Positions 36,230 to 47,322 of a stretch of DNA of 64,000 bases are shown here, piece by piece. A program made the translations under genes and the position numbers. The notes beneath the pieces are model-generated. The model was not told where the DNA came from. It searched no databases and saw only the letters and a list, made by a program, of their open reading frames with translations. Source of the DNA: Atriophallophorus winterbourni. Taxonomy: Eukaryota; Platyhelminthes; Trematoda; Plagiorchiida; Microphallidae. Where the stretch lies: NCBI GenBank assembly GCA_013407085.1, contig JACCGJ010023744.1:1-64000 (forward strand), in the 5' to 3' direction. Each line of letters starts with the position of its first letter. Within the stretch, counting starts at the first letter, position 1.

Positions 36230-38204
36230 AAATGCCCGATCGAAACACCTGGAGTACTAATTCTGTTGGTGATTATTCTGGTACCGGAATTGGACAGATG
36301 GAGAATCCACTTTGGTCTGCTATTATGGCTGGCACTGAGACGTGCAATAAAAATGCCAAGGCTTTAGGATGGCCTTTTAAACAAGAAGCAGATCCAGTAA
36401 CGTATGAAACAACGTCCGGTCTGACTCAATTCAACAATTGTACTCACAATATCGATTACCATATTACCTCAAAACAAATGAACCATTGTGGTTCGCCTTG
36501 CTTGGAAGAAGGTGCGTTAGATCTCACAGTAAACTGTGCAACAGATATTCGGTTTTCCAAGCAGTTTAATCAAGAAATGAATGCAAATAGTTTGGGACAG
36601 CTTGCGCTTGTCTATTGCTTATTGAGAAACATGAATTCTGATATACTTTACGAGGACGTATTTTCGCATTACTTATTGAGCCACACGTTTACATCATTAC
36701 AAACTGATGTGAACATCTTGGACAGAACGAATATTTTGTTGTCGTCTAATATGGTCGATCTGGAGGCTTATATGAAAAGCGTTTGTGGAACAATGTGCTG
36801 GAATTCACAAAATTTGCTCCAACTTGACGGTGCTGCAATCGCGAACGGCCAGAACGTCAATCCGTCACTCACCGATACTCAATACCATCGGTCAACTGAT
36901 GTAACATCCGCTTCCCGACAATATAGTTCGTACTCTCCGCCGTTGAACTTCAGTGCATTCACCGTGGATCAAAATATGATATGTCCGGTGTGCAGGAAGT
37001 GTTTCCGTTTTGAGAAAAATCTTCTTCGACATCTGCAAAAGACCCATGCAACCGGGACAGGAGAATCTGTGTTAAAATGTAAACTGTGCAATTATACCAC
37101 AAGGCATTACAGTAACATGTATGTGCATATTCGAACTCATACAGGTGAGTTGAGGTTATTTTTCTAGTCATATTCTATGTGGGATTATTGTAATGCATTT
37201 TGTAATGTATAATGTGTACCGTAATGCTTGTTCAGGCAAAATTGCTAAACGAACCACTCAAAAATAAATACTGAATCCTCGAACGTTGTGCAACTTTCAA
37301 GTGAATGTGACGTTTGATGTAGTCAATATGCCAAAATTCTACTACTACAACCCAAAATGACTCAGGGTTATTCGATTCGACCCAACGCCTGAAAACGCTT
37401 TCTCATTAAAAGGCCGGTATTTTAAATGGGCATGTAATCTTTTAAAGCTGTTACACCCGCATTTAAACCCCAACAAACGCTTTCAGTTTTCTTGGCGAAT
37501 TTACCCTCGCTTTCGTATTAAATTTAACAGCAACAATGTAACGCAGACTTAAAATATGATCACATGCTACTTTCAATATGCTAACTATGGTGATCTGGAG
37601 TAATTCTTGCTGAAACTCTCAATACATTTCCCACAAGGGTTACTTGCTGAATTCATGACTGAACACATTTCTAAAGGGAACCGATAATTCTTCATATAGT
37701 GGTAATTTAAAAGTTATCGCTCCATCAATTATTACAGCAACATGTGGCAACATTTTACAATTCAGATAACAAATTATAATGGAAAATGCGACAAATCTTC
37801 TGATGATTTTGCGTTTGATTTCGGCCCATTTGCAACCATCGGCCAAAGATGACAGACAAAAATAAGTTGAACTTGAGGATACTTTTGAGGTAATAAACAC
37901 GGCAATGACCATGCTCTAGGTCATTAGTGTTTATACATCTCACGTGCAGTTATTATAAAAAATTGTATTCAATAAAAACGTATTAAACCAATTCGAAATC
38001 CCTATTTCATCTAGTTGTATTATTAAGATAACACCAGACTGAATACAAGTAAAGGAGAGCACAGTCTAATAAATGCACGTAGGCTAGAATACTGTAACTG
38101 ATTGCTTGCGTATTGATTTTCATGACCGAAGTGGTGTGCTTAAAATAATCTAATGAAGAGATCTGCAGTTGATGATTGTCTACTTAATGGTGTATAGTAA
38201 TTGA

Positions 38205-38238
<34 letters not shown>

Positions 38239-41200
38239 CATATATATATATATATATACTATATATATATATTTATCTATATATATATATATATATAGAA
38301 TAGATATATCTATATATATATTATCTATACTATATCTCTCTATCTCTATATCTCTCTCTATAGACGATCATCTATACTCTATACCGTGGAACCCCCTCCA
38401 ACGAACACGCTTCAACGAATTCCCCGCTTTGAATGAATATATATATATATATATATCTATATATTATTATATATTCGGTTTATGTGTTTTGGTAAAATGG
38501 AAAAATTTAATTGTGCAAGCAATAATATTTCTGAATTAAAAACTCGCTCTCTGGATGTTGCTCACATCCTAATTATACAATATGAACATTGAACCGAAAA
38601 TCCTCTAAGAATAGACGTTTTTAAAATTTTAACGCATGAGTGAATGCATATTGTTAAGGGTGAGACTAAATTCGACACATTGCCTGGTTTGAAATGCCAC
38701 TGGAATTTTTTGTTTTATTGTGTTTTGTGACAACTTGGCTTCGTCGAGCATGAATTTAGTGTAGCACCTGCTGGATAACTCATGACATCAAAACAACTTA
38801 ATGTCATAAGATATTCACCGCATTTGCTAATCACTTCAGGGGAAATTCGAAGTAATTCAACTTGGGGTCTGGAAAGCTTTTGACAGCAAGCAGAATCGTA
38901 AAGGCAAATTTCTTGTTTGATTTACTGAAAATTTCATGTTTGAAAATGACCAATGATTGCAGCGCATAGTTTTTCTCCGAACCGGCATAGTTGACTGCGT
39001 GCGTTTCATCACAAAGCTGGATGAGATCATCTGGGAAATTCCATAAGAAACAAATTGACGATAGTGATCTTTCGAATGTATCGGATCAGTGCGATATCAT
39101 CTCATTTACTTAGAAGTCACTAAAGCAAACATAAGATCACCTATGCTCAGTTTCAAGGCTCATTGAGCACAAATGATTTATTTCCCATTGACGAAGACGA
39201 AGAGCCTGAAATCAGTAGTAAAATATAAGTGCATGAGTGAGTAACAAATGTGATCTCGGTATTTGGATGTCGTTTAAGCTTAAGCATGGACATCATTGCC
39301 TGTCGTATCTCAAGTCTTCTAAAAAGAATATTCAGGATTTTCAAGCCCGAAACCTTACCCCGGTTAATTAATACGTATGTACGTCCAGTTATGGAATATT
39401 CCATCCGAGCCTGGTTGAGGTAGGATATCGAACTACTTGACAAGATGTAAAATATGCGAAGTTGGGCTTATTTAATGTTGCATTTTAAAAGCTTTCAAAC
39501 AAGATGATTTATAAAATTCAGTTTACATATTTTAAAACAACCCTTCATTCATAAGAAATTTTCACTGCGTCTCGCATTGATTTGAAATGATGTGTAGAAG
39601 TTGCAGTCTCCAGCAGTAAGTTTCCTGTTTCAAGAAAATGACGAACATGTATGATGTGTGTGCAAATCCGGCAGATGGAATGCAAGTAGATTTCGTGGGT
39701 ATTAACACCGCGACGATACGGTAAATTAATGGAATATTAAAGCTGATTCCACCCGAGCATAGCACAGTGAACTGTTATAAAACCAACTAGCCGAGGCGAA
39801 TTGCATTGTCCCAAACTAGTAAACAAAGACATTATAAACAATTTTGTGGGTTTTATGATGGGAATGTGATCATCTATCGTAATTTTGTGAAAACAATTTT
39901 TACAACCGCACACGTTCTTTGTACGAACAACTTGCGAAGACAAGATATGCACTTTTTGGAACATGCTAGAATCTTTGTTTTTTCTCGCTTGTGAAAATAT
40001 CCAATAGTCATGAAAGTAAATTTTGTAATGGGTCGGTTATTGCATGATTTGAGAATGGTATTGTTTCCTACACAGAAGCTTAGTTAGACCAAGGGTGTCA
40101 GCATGAACAGCAATCAGGTTCGAATGACATTTAACTGACCAATAACAAGTTGGCGAGCTCTTTAAGTTAGACCAGATAAATATCAATTTGGGCACTCCCC
40201 TGCAATGCAATGGAGTCCATTACTTGTAATATATGTGTTCAGGTGCATTCAATGTCAGCTGCAAAACAGTACGCTAGGTTGTAGATACATCCGCCCCATA
40301 ACTTGAACGCATTCCTACAAGGCTTTGCTAATTCAATTGCTTCAGCATGAAGTTATCCAGATAATAACTTAACCTCGCCTCATCACTTCTACGTTGTCAA
40401 AATAAGCGCTTTGACCTAGGTCCCGAGCATACTCGGCGAGGGCTGAATCCCGAATCGGAAATGGATGTTCATTGGAATTGCGTGGTTGCATCCCGATTCG
40501 CTTTGTGTGTTCAATCTAGGTTTGCCCTATATAAAATCTCGGGCAAGCCCAACAGTCAATTTCATATGCACTATTCGTCGCACAGCCTGAGTGTCTAATA
40601 CTTGAGATGCGTTAATACGGATCAGATCGTTCGGCTTCTTTTATATACCACTCGTATACCAGCGTCATTCAAGATGCTACTTATTCCTTCGGATATTTAT
40701 TTTTAGCGTGTTATAGAAACCACAGCTCAACGAGGTTTTTTCGATTTTGTTGACGGGTAATTTGTCCGGTTCAAAAGGCATATACTTAGGCTCTCGCAGT
40801 AACTATGATTGAAAAGTCGACTACTAATTTCTAGATGAGCTTGCCTTCATCGGCAGCATTGCTGCAGCGGTTTTTAAGCCTTTGTTATCTGATAACACAA
40901 GCCCTACTGTAGCACACTACATCTACTTGATTTTCCTTCAACAAAATTCGAAGTAGCTGAAGTGCGTGGAACGACATCATAACCTGTAAGAACCTTCGTA
41001 GTTGGCGAGGAGTTCCCAGGGATTGCGTCAATTGATCTGTATCTCGTATGTTAGCTCAACGAGCTCACCGCATACAATGGTGTGTATTTCTTCGATTTGA
41101 TTAGTCAGTTACGTATAATTTAAACTTGGGCGCTATTCATAATAAAACCCTTTTGCCAGCGAAGCTTCAATTAAAAGCGAAACGTAAAATAATGGTGCTT

Positions 41201-43441
41201 TAACCGATTTATTACAATTTCTATTTATAACTAATGCTCCCCAGCTGACCTCAAATATATTCATACATTCCACCTGATTAATTGGCTGAGAAACAAATGC
41301 AGTATGTATAGCTGAAGCACAGAAATGCTCATGAGTAATCAGTTTATTGTGTTCTTCTCTTCTGCAGCAATCACACATCACGCCTAGTTTCGCAATGATT
41401 TCGCTAAAACCGCATAGTCAGCAAGTCTTTTCAACTAACCACCATAATAACACGGTAATTAAGTCACACTTGATGATCCAAGATTTCCCGAAGCATAAAT
41501 TCAAATGAGTACAACGCTCTAGGATGTATCCGCTCATGATACAGTAATACTATTTGATGCACGCTCAATTATCTGATAAATGAAAACCTAATCAGGCATT
41601 TCGATTAAATCTTCTCCACAAAGCGGTTTCTGCGCAGATCCCTCAGCTTTACTGGATATAATCTAAATTAATACAGATTGAGAACACGGGATAAGACAAA
41701 ACAAACCTTACGCGTGATTGTATAGGCATTTCCGTGCTCACGTGTTTGAACACAGTGATTGGCAGGAACTAGCCATCTCAACCACTCTAGTCTATATACT
41801 AAGCTTGCATTGTTTGTGGTTCACATACATACACACAAACACATAGCTAGCGCAAATGGGAAAAGACACTAAGCTGTTCGGATTTCACAGATTCATTTGC
41901 ATGAATTATGATTGCACCGAAATGTACAAACCTGATGTTCAGATAGCATTTGGCGAAGTCGTAAGAATATCGGAATGAATGTCCATAGGAAAATTCCAAA
42001 TATGACTTACCGCGTGTGAAACGTAAGCTTAACTAGGGATATTTCAGGTAGGACAGTGATTAAACAGTATATTGCTCGGGTATTTAGGTACACCTTTCCA
42101 CTTTAGTTAGATTGCATGAAGCATAAAACGCAAAAATGTGCGAAAGGTAGGTTCTGCGTCAGTCGATAACAAACGCATGCTTCATGGACTCCAGCGAAGT
42201 GAAGCTTCACACCATTGAAACAGTTTTTTTCAAGGGGACAGCAGGAGTTAACTAATCATATGCCTCGTAATTTGAAATTTCTGAATAATGTCACCACTGA
42301 AATGTTGTGTACAACAACGTTACAGCAGCGTCCCCAATGGATTGCGTAATCCTAATATTCACGGGCTGGCTTCATATTAGCTGTCAATAAATTTATATTT
42401 CTGTAAACGCAATCTATAGCTTTCATTTATCTGTTACTTTGCTGTATGAATCCATTCCAAGAGGAGTAAAATAACCGTGTGAAGATGGACGTTCCAAGAA
42501 CAAAGTCTTAATTGCTCCGATACGGATGTTCAGAAGGATACCGAAGCACACGAATAACTGATTATTTGTCTCTAAAGTGCGCATTTGTAATAAAACCACC
42601 GTAGTAAATCGAAAGCTGTCCTAACGACTAATTTAATTCGTTTGAACAACCATGCTCATTTGCAGACATTTCCATCACACCATTTGTTTGACTTTTGTTC
42701 ACAGGAGACAAACCATACTCGTGCACCGCTTGCGGAGTTGCTTTCACACAAGGCTCTTCCCTGAAACTGCACATCAAATCGCGACATCAAGACAATGGGA
42801 ATTATTTCCTACTCACGAAAAAGCCCGGAAAAAACAACCTCACTAAACTCTGGACCCGAGTTTTAAAGAAGGATCTTCCCAAGTATAACGTGTTCCTAAC
42901 CCCGAGCACATCACATTCTCGACAAACAGAAAACAGGTCCATGTGGCGGCAGAAAAGAATGGGCAAAATGAAACCGTTTCAAAATACCAATGCAAACATG
43001 GACGGCGTCAAGTCGGAAAGTACACAGGAGAACATAAATTGTATGTACGAACCTAAGAAAAAAGGCGTTGAGCCTATATTACATTACAGCATGTCGGGAC
43101 CAACATATAATGACGAATTGATGGGCATTGGAGCAGTTACGTTGGGAACACTTCTGTCAGATACGGAGTTAAATTGTGAAACGAATAAACTAGAATTAGA
43201 AACTTATGACACCACAGTGGATCGATTTCTAAAAGCAGAGGACCGCACAGAACAGAAAGCACAGCATTGCAACGAAAAAATTGCACATTCACTTATGCAT
43301 CACAAAATAACAAATGGAGGACATCATGATTACTACGCGAACTTTGAAAGAACGAGTGAGCTGCATGATGTGAAATACAAGAATACTGGTCTACCCTTCT
43401 CCATTGCTGCCCTAAATGTTGACGAGAATCCTTGCTTTTGA
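36230..43441 (+). CDS. C2H2 zinc-finger protein (two coding exons, three fingers)
   Basis: Probably a nuclear DNA-binding regulator; target unknown. Exon 1 is 36230-37144 with ATG at 36232; exon 2 is 42705-43441, ending in TGA (43439-43441). They join in phase (ACA G | GA GAC) across a 5560-nt GT-AG intron to give 549 residues. Fingers: C251-C254-H267-H272; C283-C286-H299-H303; C311-C314-H327-H332. Fingers 2 and 3 are joined by a classical HTGDKPY linker, which the intron splits. The N-terminal 250 residues and the C-terminal 217 residues have no recognised domain; the tail is basic at first (KKPGKNN, RQKRMGKMK). The start is inferred: an acceptor CAG lies 2 nt before the ATG, so an upstream exon or spliced leader is likely. 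The long intron contains a TA microsatellite and PLE/CR1 debris. I cannot assign an orthologue. Confidence 0.85.
38201..38475. repeat. (TA)n / (TATC)n microsatellite with a non-repetitive island
   Basis: Dense TA repeats from about 38207 to 38375 and again 38437-38470. Between them, 38384-38436 is a normal-complexity segment (GTGGAACCCCCTCC, AACGAACACGCTTCAACG, AATTCCCCGC). It lies within the large intron of the zinc-finger gene. Confidence 0.85.
39135..39260 (+). repeat. Degenerate hammerhead repeat, subfamily A
   Basis: CAGTTTCAAGGCTCATTGAG and the later TGACGA-AGACGAAGAGCCT-GAAA-TCAGTA (39183-39216) align with the body and ribozyme of the subfamily A unit at 29370-29549. Stem III and stem I no longer pair. 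Intronic. Confidence 0.45.
39230..39445 (-). mobile_element. CR1-like RT C-terminal fragment
   Basis: The minus frame reads RMEYSITGRTYVLINRGKV, GLKILNILFRRLEIRQ and MLKLKRHP. This matches the layout of the RP-MEY-IQ-W ... L..L..RR-RGD block of CR1-like elements, but no catalytic motifs remain. Intronic in the zinc-finger gene. Confidence 0.5.
40230..40720 (-). mobile_element. Penelope-like element GIY-YIG remnant
   Basis: Minus-strand frame from about 40570: EIDCWACPRFYIGQT, stop, IEHTKRI, then RDSALAEYARDLGQ and DNVEVM. This is the Cys-pair, YIG-QT and SALAEHA-GH pattern of the PLE endonuclease domain. Upstream residues (KEAERSDPY) fit the linker. It differs in sequence from the copy at 11.3 kb. 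Several stops; intronic in the zinc-finger gene. Confidence 0.7.
40725..42704. other. Remainder of zinc-finger gene intron
   Basis: No recognised element apart from possible continuation of the PLE remnant to about 41000. Ends with a TTTGACTTTTGTTCACAG acceptor at 42704. Confidence 0.5.
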
Positions 43442-45535
43442 TGATCATTAGCCAACATTCCATGAACCCCACGTCACTTTACTTTCTAGCATCTATTATT
43501 CATTTTATGAAATCGAATATTATTGTCCGTGAGTATAATTGCGATATTTTTACTGATACAAAAACTGACAACGGATTGATCAGATGATACGACTCGCAAT
43601 ACTAGAATACGTTCAACTGATCGTTGTGTAGGACAAGCAATCACTGAGATGAAGAATGTTCAAAGTTGAAGCTCACTTGCAAAGATGTTATCGAGTCTAA
43701 TGGCACAAGCGAAGTGAATCAAAATGCAGGAAGTATAAAACTTGCGACTCATTTATTCAGGCGGTATTTATAAAGCGGTGATTGATTGCGTCGATCAGGG
43801 AATTTGCCCGATTTGTAATTCATATCAAATTCCTGGAGTGTGTAGCGGAACGTGTATATGGCGACCTACAGATGCGTCAGTTAACACAATCTGACAAGAC
43901 CATAAGCACCGAAATGATGAAAGCCAAGAGAAAAGTTAATCAAGCATAATTTACTGAGAATAAGTTGCCAACGAAAATAGCATGAAGCAAAATTTATTGA
44001 TCAGGATAACTCAACTTAGTGCTCATTAATCAACTGACACGTACGTATCAAGTGTACAGCATAAAGAGGTCCTGGCATATTTAGTTAAGCAAAACGGCAA
44101 AGCAAGTCAGCAAAAATACAAATGAAGTGAACCGCTCCTGTTAAGCATTTGCCGATTCAACATAACTCAACGCCACCGGCAGTGAGCCCTCTCCGATTTT
44201 TCTCGCACTCTCAGTCCGTCGCAAAAAAGGCACTAAATATATCGGGTGACAACTAGCTCGCGTTTGTGGCAGTTATGAATGGTTTAGGTTAACAGCAACG
44301 ATCTTGAGGGACCTCAAGAGTTGATACTGTACAGCCCAACGGTAGGTTCGGATTATCCGCACATTCTATCATGACAGTGATTACAATACTTGGCTTTAAT
44401 CCCAGGCTGTATAATCAACGAAAACAGCATCCGCGAGTTACCTGTTTGAAAGTACAGAACACATAATCACAAGAAATGAACGACGATGATCAATTGGGTG
44501 GGACAATCAGTTATCAAACCATCGACGGTAGTTGCTTAACCCCTTCGAATTCTACATCATACCGCATTATCATTACTCGTAACATATCGAAACAAGGTTG
44601 GTTTAAAAGCCGATACAGACAGAAAAGAAGCCTGATTAACAAAATCAGGAGCAAAAATTTGACTTGGCGATTAACCTAGGTACATTGACCTGTACAAGTA
44701 TCACAGACTGACCAAGATGTTATAAGATGATCAACGGAAAAGCGATACTAGTTAAGAGACTTCGGCGCACGGTAAAATACTTTACCTCAATCCAAGTAAA
44801 GTAGCATACCTCGTTAGCTTACTGCAGCTCCCAAATTCGACAATCTCACGTCTGGACCCGATTAATTGTGGTGAAGCCAACACCAGGCAAATCTCAATTT
44901 TATTCAGGTAGCTAGAAAAACGTCGTAGTTCAAACATTTCAATCAACGTATAGATAGATGAAGATAAAATCAACAAAAATGAATTTCGAACTCGAGCGTA
45001 GAGAGGTGAAAATGCACAGATTTCGAAATAGTTATTCTTTTACAAAATACATTCGATTGTCTGCGAAAGGACCACAAAGCATGAGGGTTGTGTAAGAAAA
45101 ATAGAGTCACAAAACCAATGTTGATCTAACGAGAAGCACCAAAATCGAAGTTCGACGGAATCGTTTGCTGAAACGTGTAGCCTCCAGCACGCTCGATCAT
45201 CTTGGATTCTAGCAACAGAAGACGAAGGAAATATAAACGATAGTAAAAATTCAAGCATTGTTTTAATATGTGATAAAAGAGTACATATACGTTGACCTGA
45301 TTATCTCGAGCTGAGTAACTGACACAAGCGGATTATGAACCTTGAATGTTGCCGCACACTCGCCCCATTAATCCGAGAGCGAAATGGACCTACTCCGCTG
45401 ACGGTAGTAAAGATGAACGAAATACACTTTTGCGTTAGGCAATAAACCATCTATGGAATAAAAAACTTCGGGATTACCAGCAATAGGGATAGTATCACGC
45501 CTATAAAAATTACCTAATGATTAGCTACTGATAGA
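43442..45535. other. Region downstream of the zinc-finger gene
   Basis: Presumed 3' UTR at the left end; I saw no clear AATAAA close to the stop. The remainder has short unassigned frames (44476-44679 plus, 44782-45258 minus). Confidence 0.4.
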
Positions 45536-45539
45536 CTGA

Positions 45540-45890
45540 CTGACAGATTATGCCAAGTTCAGAAAGGCTACTAGTTAGGCTCATGAGACGCTTAAACCAA
45601 GTGGTAGATTGGGCACTACGAATTTTTTGCAAACCAGGATGCGGCGTCGCAAAAGGAATCCTTTTTAGGATTCCGCGGCCAGGCTTTCCTAAACCTGTGC
45701 TTCTTGATATCAAAATTACTAATGAAAACTACATTAGATATAGAATTGTCGCGAATGCGATGGTTAAACTGTAACTCAAAATTTTTGCGACATTGAATGT
45801 TGAATAGTTTGAAACGTCGAACGTGAGCTTTGTGTAAAGTTCTAGTTTTGCATCTATACACTAATACGGCCTTGTCACCTTGTAGACGCT
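45540..45890 (-). mobile_element. RTE-like reverse transcriptase C-terminal fragment
   Basis: The minus frame reads YRCKTRTLHKAHVRRFKLFN, then NHRIRDNSISNVVF and DIKKHRFRKAWPRN. This corresponds to the YG-ETWTL, RRLQ-FD-RCLR and HRLRWLGHVLR blocks that close RTE-type RTs. Later frames are broken. It lies about 1.4 kb beyond the last importin exon found, in the same orientation. Confidence 0.65.
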
Positions 45891-45894
45891 TCTT

Positions 45895-47100
45895 TGAGTA
45901 GTAGAAAGTACTAATGTCCTAGGAGGCTGGATGCAACGGCTATCGTAGAAATCCGTGTCTGAACGTCTGTGTTAAACAAAAAGCAGAAAGAGCATTTGCT
46001 TTTGCATATTCCGCTTACCTGCTTTCCCTATTTCACGCGCTTGCATATCTGCTTTTCCTGCTTCATATTGCTTGACACTTTATCTGACTCCATACTTGTG
46101 CTTCATGATGATGATGATGATGAGTAGTGTGATCGCCGACTAATCCTAACAAACCCAGACGCGAGTTTAAAGTGTACACAGTATTTTACCACACGTTAAT
46201 GGAACAGCTCTGCACAACGTGTTTAACAAAACTTTCCGATTTATTACTGACACTTGAATTCATACAGAAAATTGTTCTCTCGTGACGATAGTTGACAAGA
46301 GTATGATATTTACGCGCCTTCGAAAATCAACATCAAAATTCACGATATCAATCAAGCCGCACAAGGCAAAGTGAAACAAACAAGAGCTAAATCGCGTCCT
46401 TGAATGAATGAGAAGCAAATATTTTTTATAGAGGTAGCACTGCGCTTAATCGAATGCACAAATGTTACAGACTGAGGTAGATCTAATCTCACAGTATCCC
46501 GACAGGTTTAAATAAAGGCACAGCACATTGCTCGATGATGCAATGAAAACGAGAACCACGATCAATCGTGCAAGTTAAGAAGTTTACCACACAGCAGAAT
46601 ATGGCACCCGAACCCTTTTTAATATTTCTTAGACAAAAAGCCCAAATATTCGTCGTAGGGACAATTTGCGCGCAAATCCAATTGCACAGTAGCTGTGCGA
46701 TACCCTGGTAACACCGCGTTAAATGGATTTTCGGAAACATTTTTAATTACTTTTGGATAGAACACCCAAATATCCGTCGTGTGTAATTGCACAGTTGTTC
46801 GGCGATGCTCAGCTGAATACATAAAGACGTTGGAGTCCAATTGTCATTTTACATTTCTTATATTATGCTATACCTGAGCAATCTACGGCTAGGGGCACTT
46901 CGCTTGTGAACTAGTAAAATTGAATTAATTCTCAAAGAAATGCAATGCTTCGCGTGAGCCAACGAGGTTACTACAGATAGTCAACAAGTGAAACGAATGG
47001 AAGCACATTGATCTCCATGGTTGACGGTTGTGGGCCAGAATAAAATAAGGTACTGCAAATGAATCGATAAAACCCAGAGGGTATTGGGCGAAAATCAAAA
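45895..47100. other. Unassigned region beyond importin exon 14
   Basis: Should contain the short terminal importin exon if that gene is complete, but I could not identify it. Two diverged copies of a short unit sharing CCAAATATTCGTCGT and TTGCACAGT lie at 46635-46705 and 46765-46815. Confidence 0.35.
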
Positions 47101-47104
47101 GACA

Positions 47105-47217
47105 GTGCTCACTCATACTAGGCCTGGGCAATCTGACAGTATCGTAGCCCACGTGCAGTTTCTGACTGTGCGACACTTTGCCTGGATCAGGCTTGTGCTT
47201 TCATACCATACCATACT
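47105..47217 (-). repeat. CATA-tailed SINE-like repeat, copy 1
   Basis: Written on the plus strand: GGCCTGGGCAATCTGACAGT, CCCACGTGCAG, CTGACTGTGCG, CACTTTGCCTGGATCAGGCT, TGTGCTTTCATACCATACC. Same unit as at 50128, 53313, 54945 and 55252. The internal CAGTC-AGA-GACTG palindrome is present in diverged form. The strand given is arbitrary; the CATA-like tail suggests the 3' end lies at the right. Confidence 0.75.
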
Positions 47218-47322
47218 TTGAACAAAACTAGGCAAGAGCGATTTTATTCAGATAGCGTGCCACTAAGGACGGGTGACAATCAATATACAGCGACAAAGCA
47301 AAACTCAAAATGAAAAACATAC

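Noticed and set aside
36176..36367. 63-codon frame overlapping the zinc-finger start
   Set aside because: Different frame from the in-phase zinc-finger coding exon and spans its splice acceptor.
38201..38539. 112-codon frame of Ile/Tyr repeats
   Set aside because: It is translation of the TA microsatellite.
47228..47322. Extension of importin exon 14 to the next stop
   Set aside because: A GTATGT donor follows CAAAGAG at 47322 and residues beyond (GMFFILSFALSLY) do not fit the family C-terminus.
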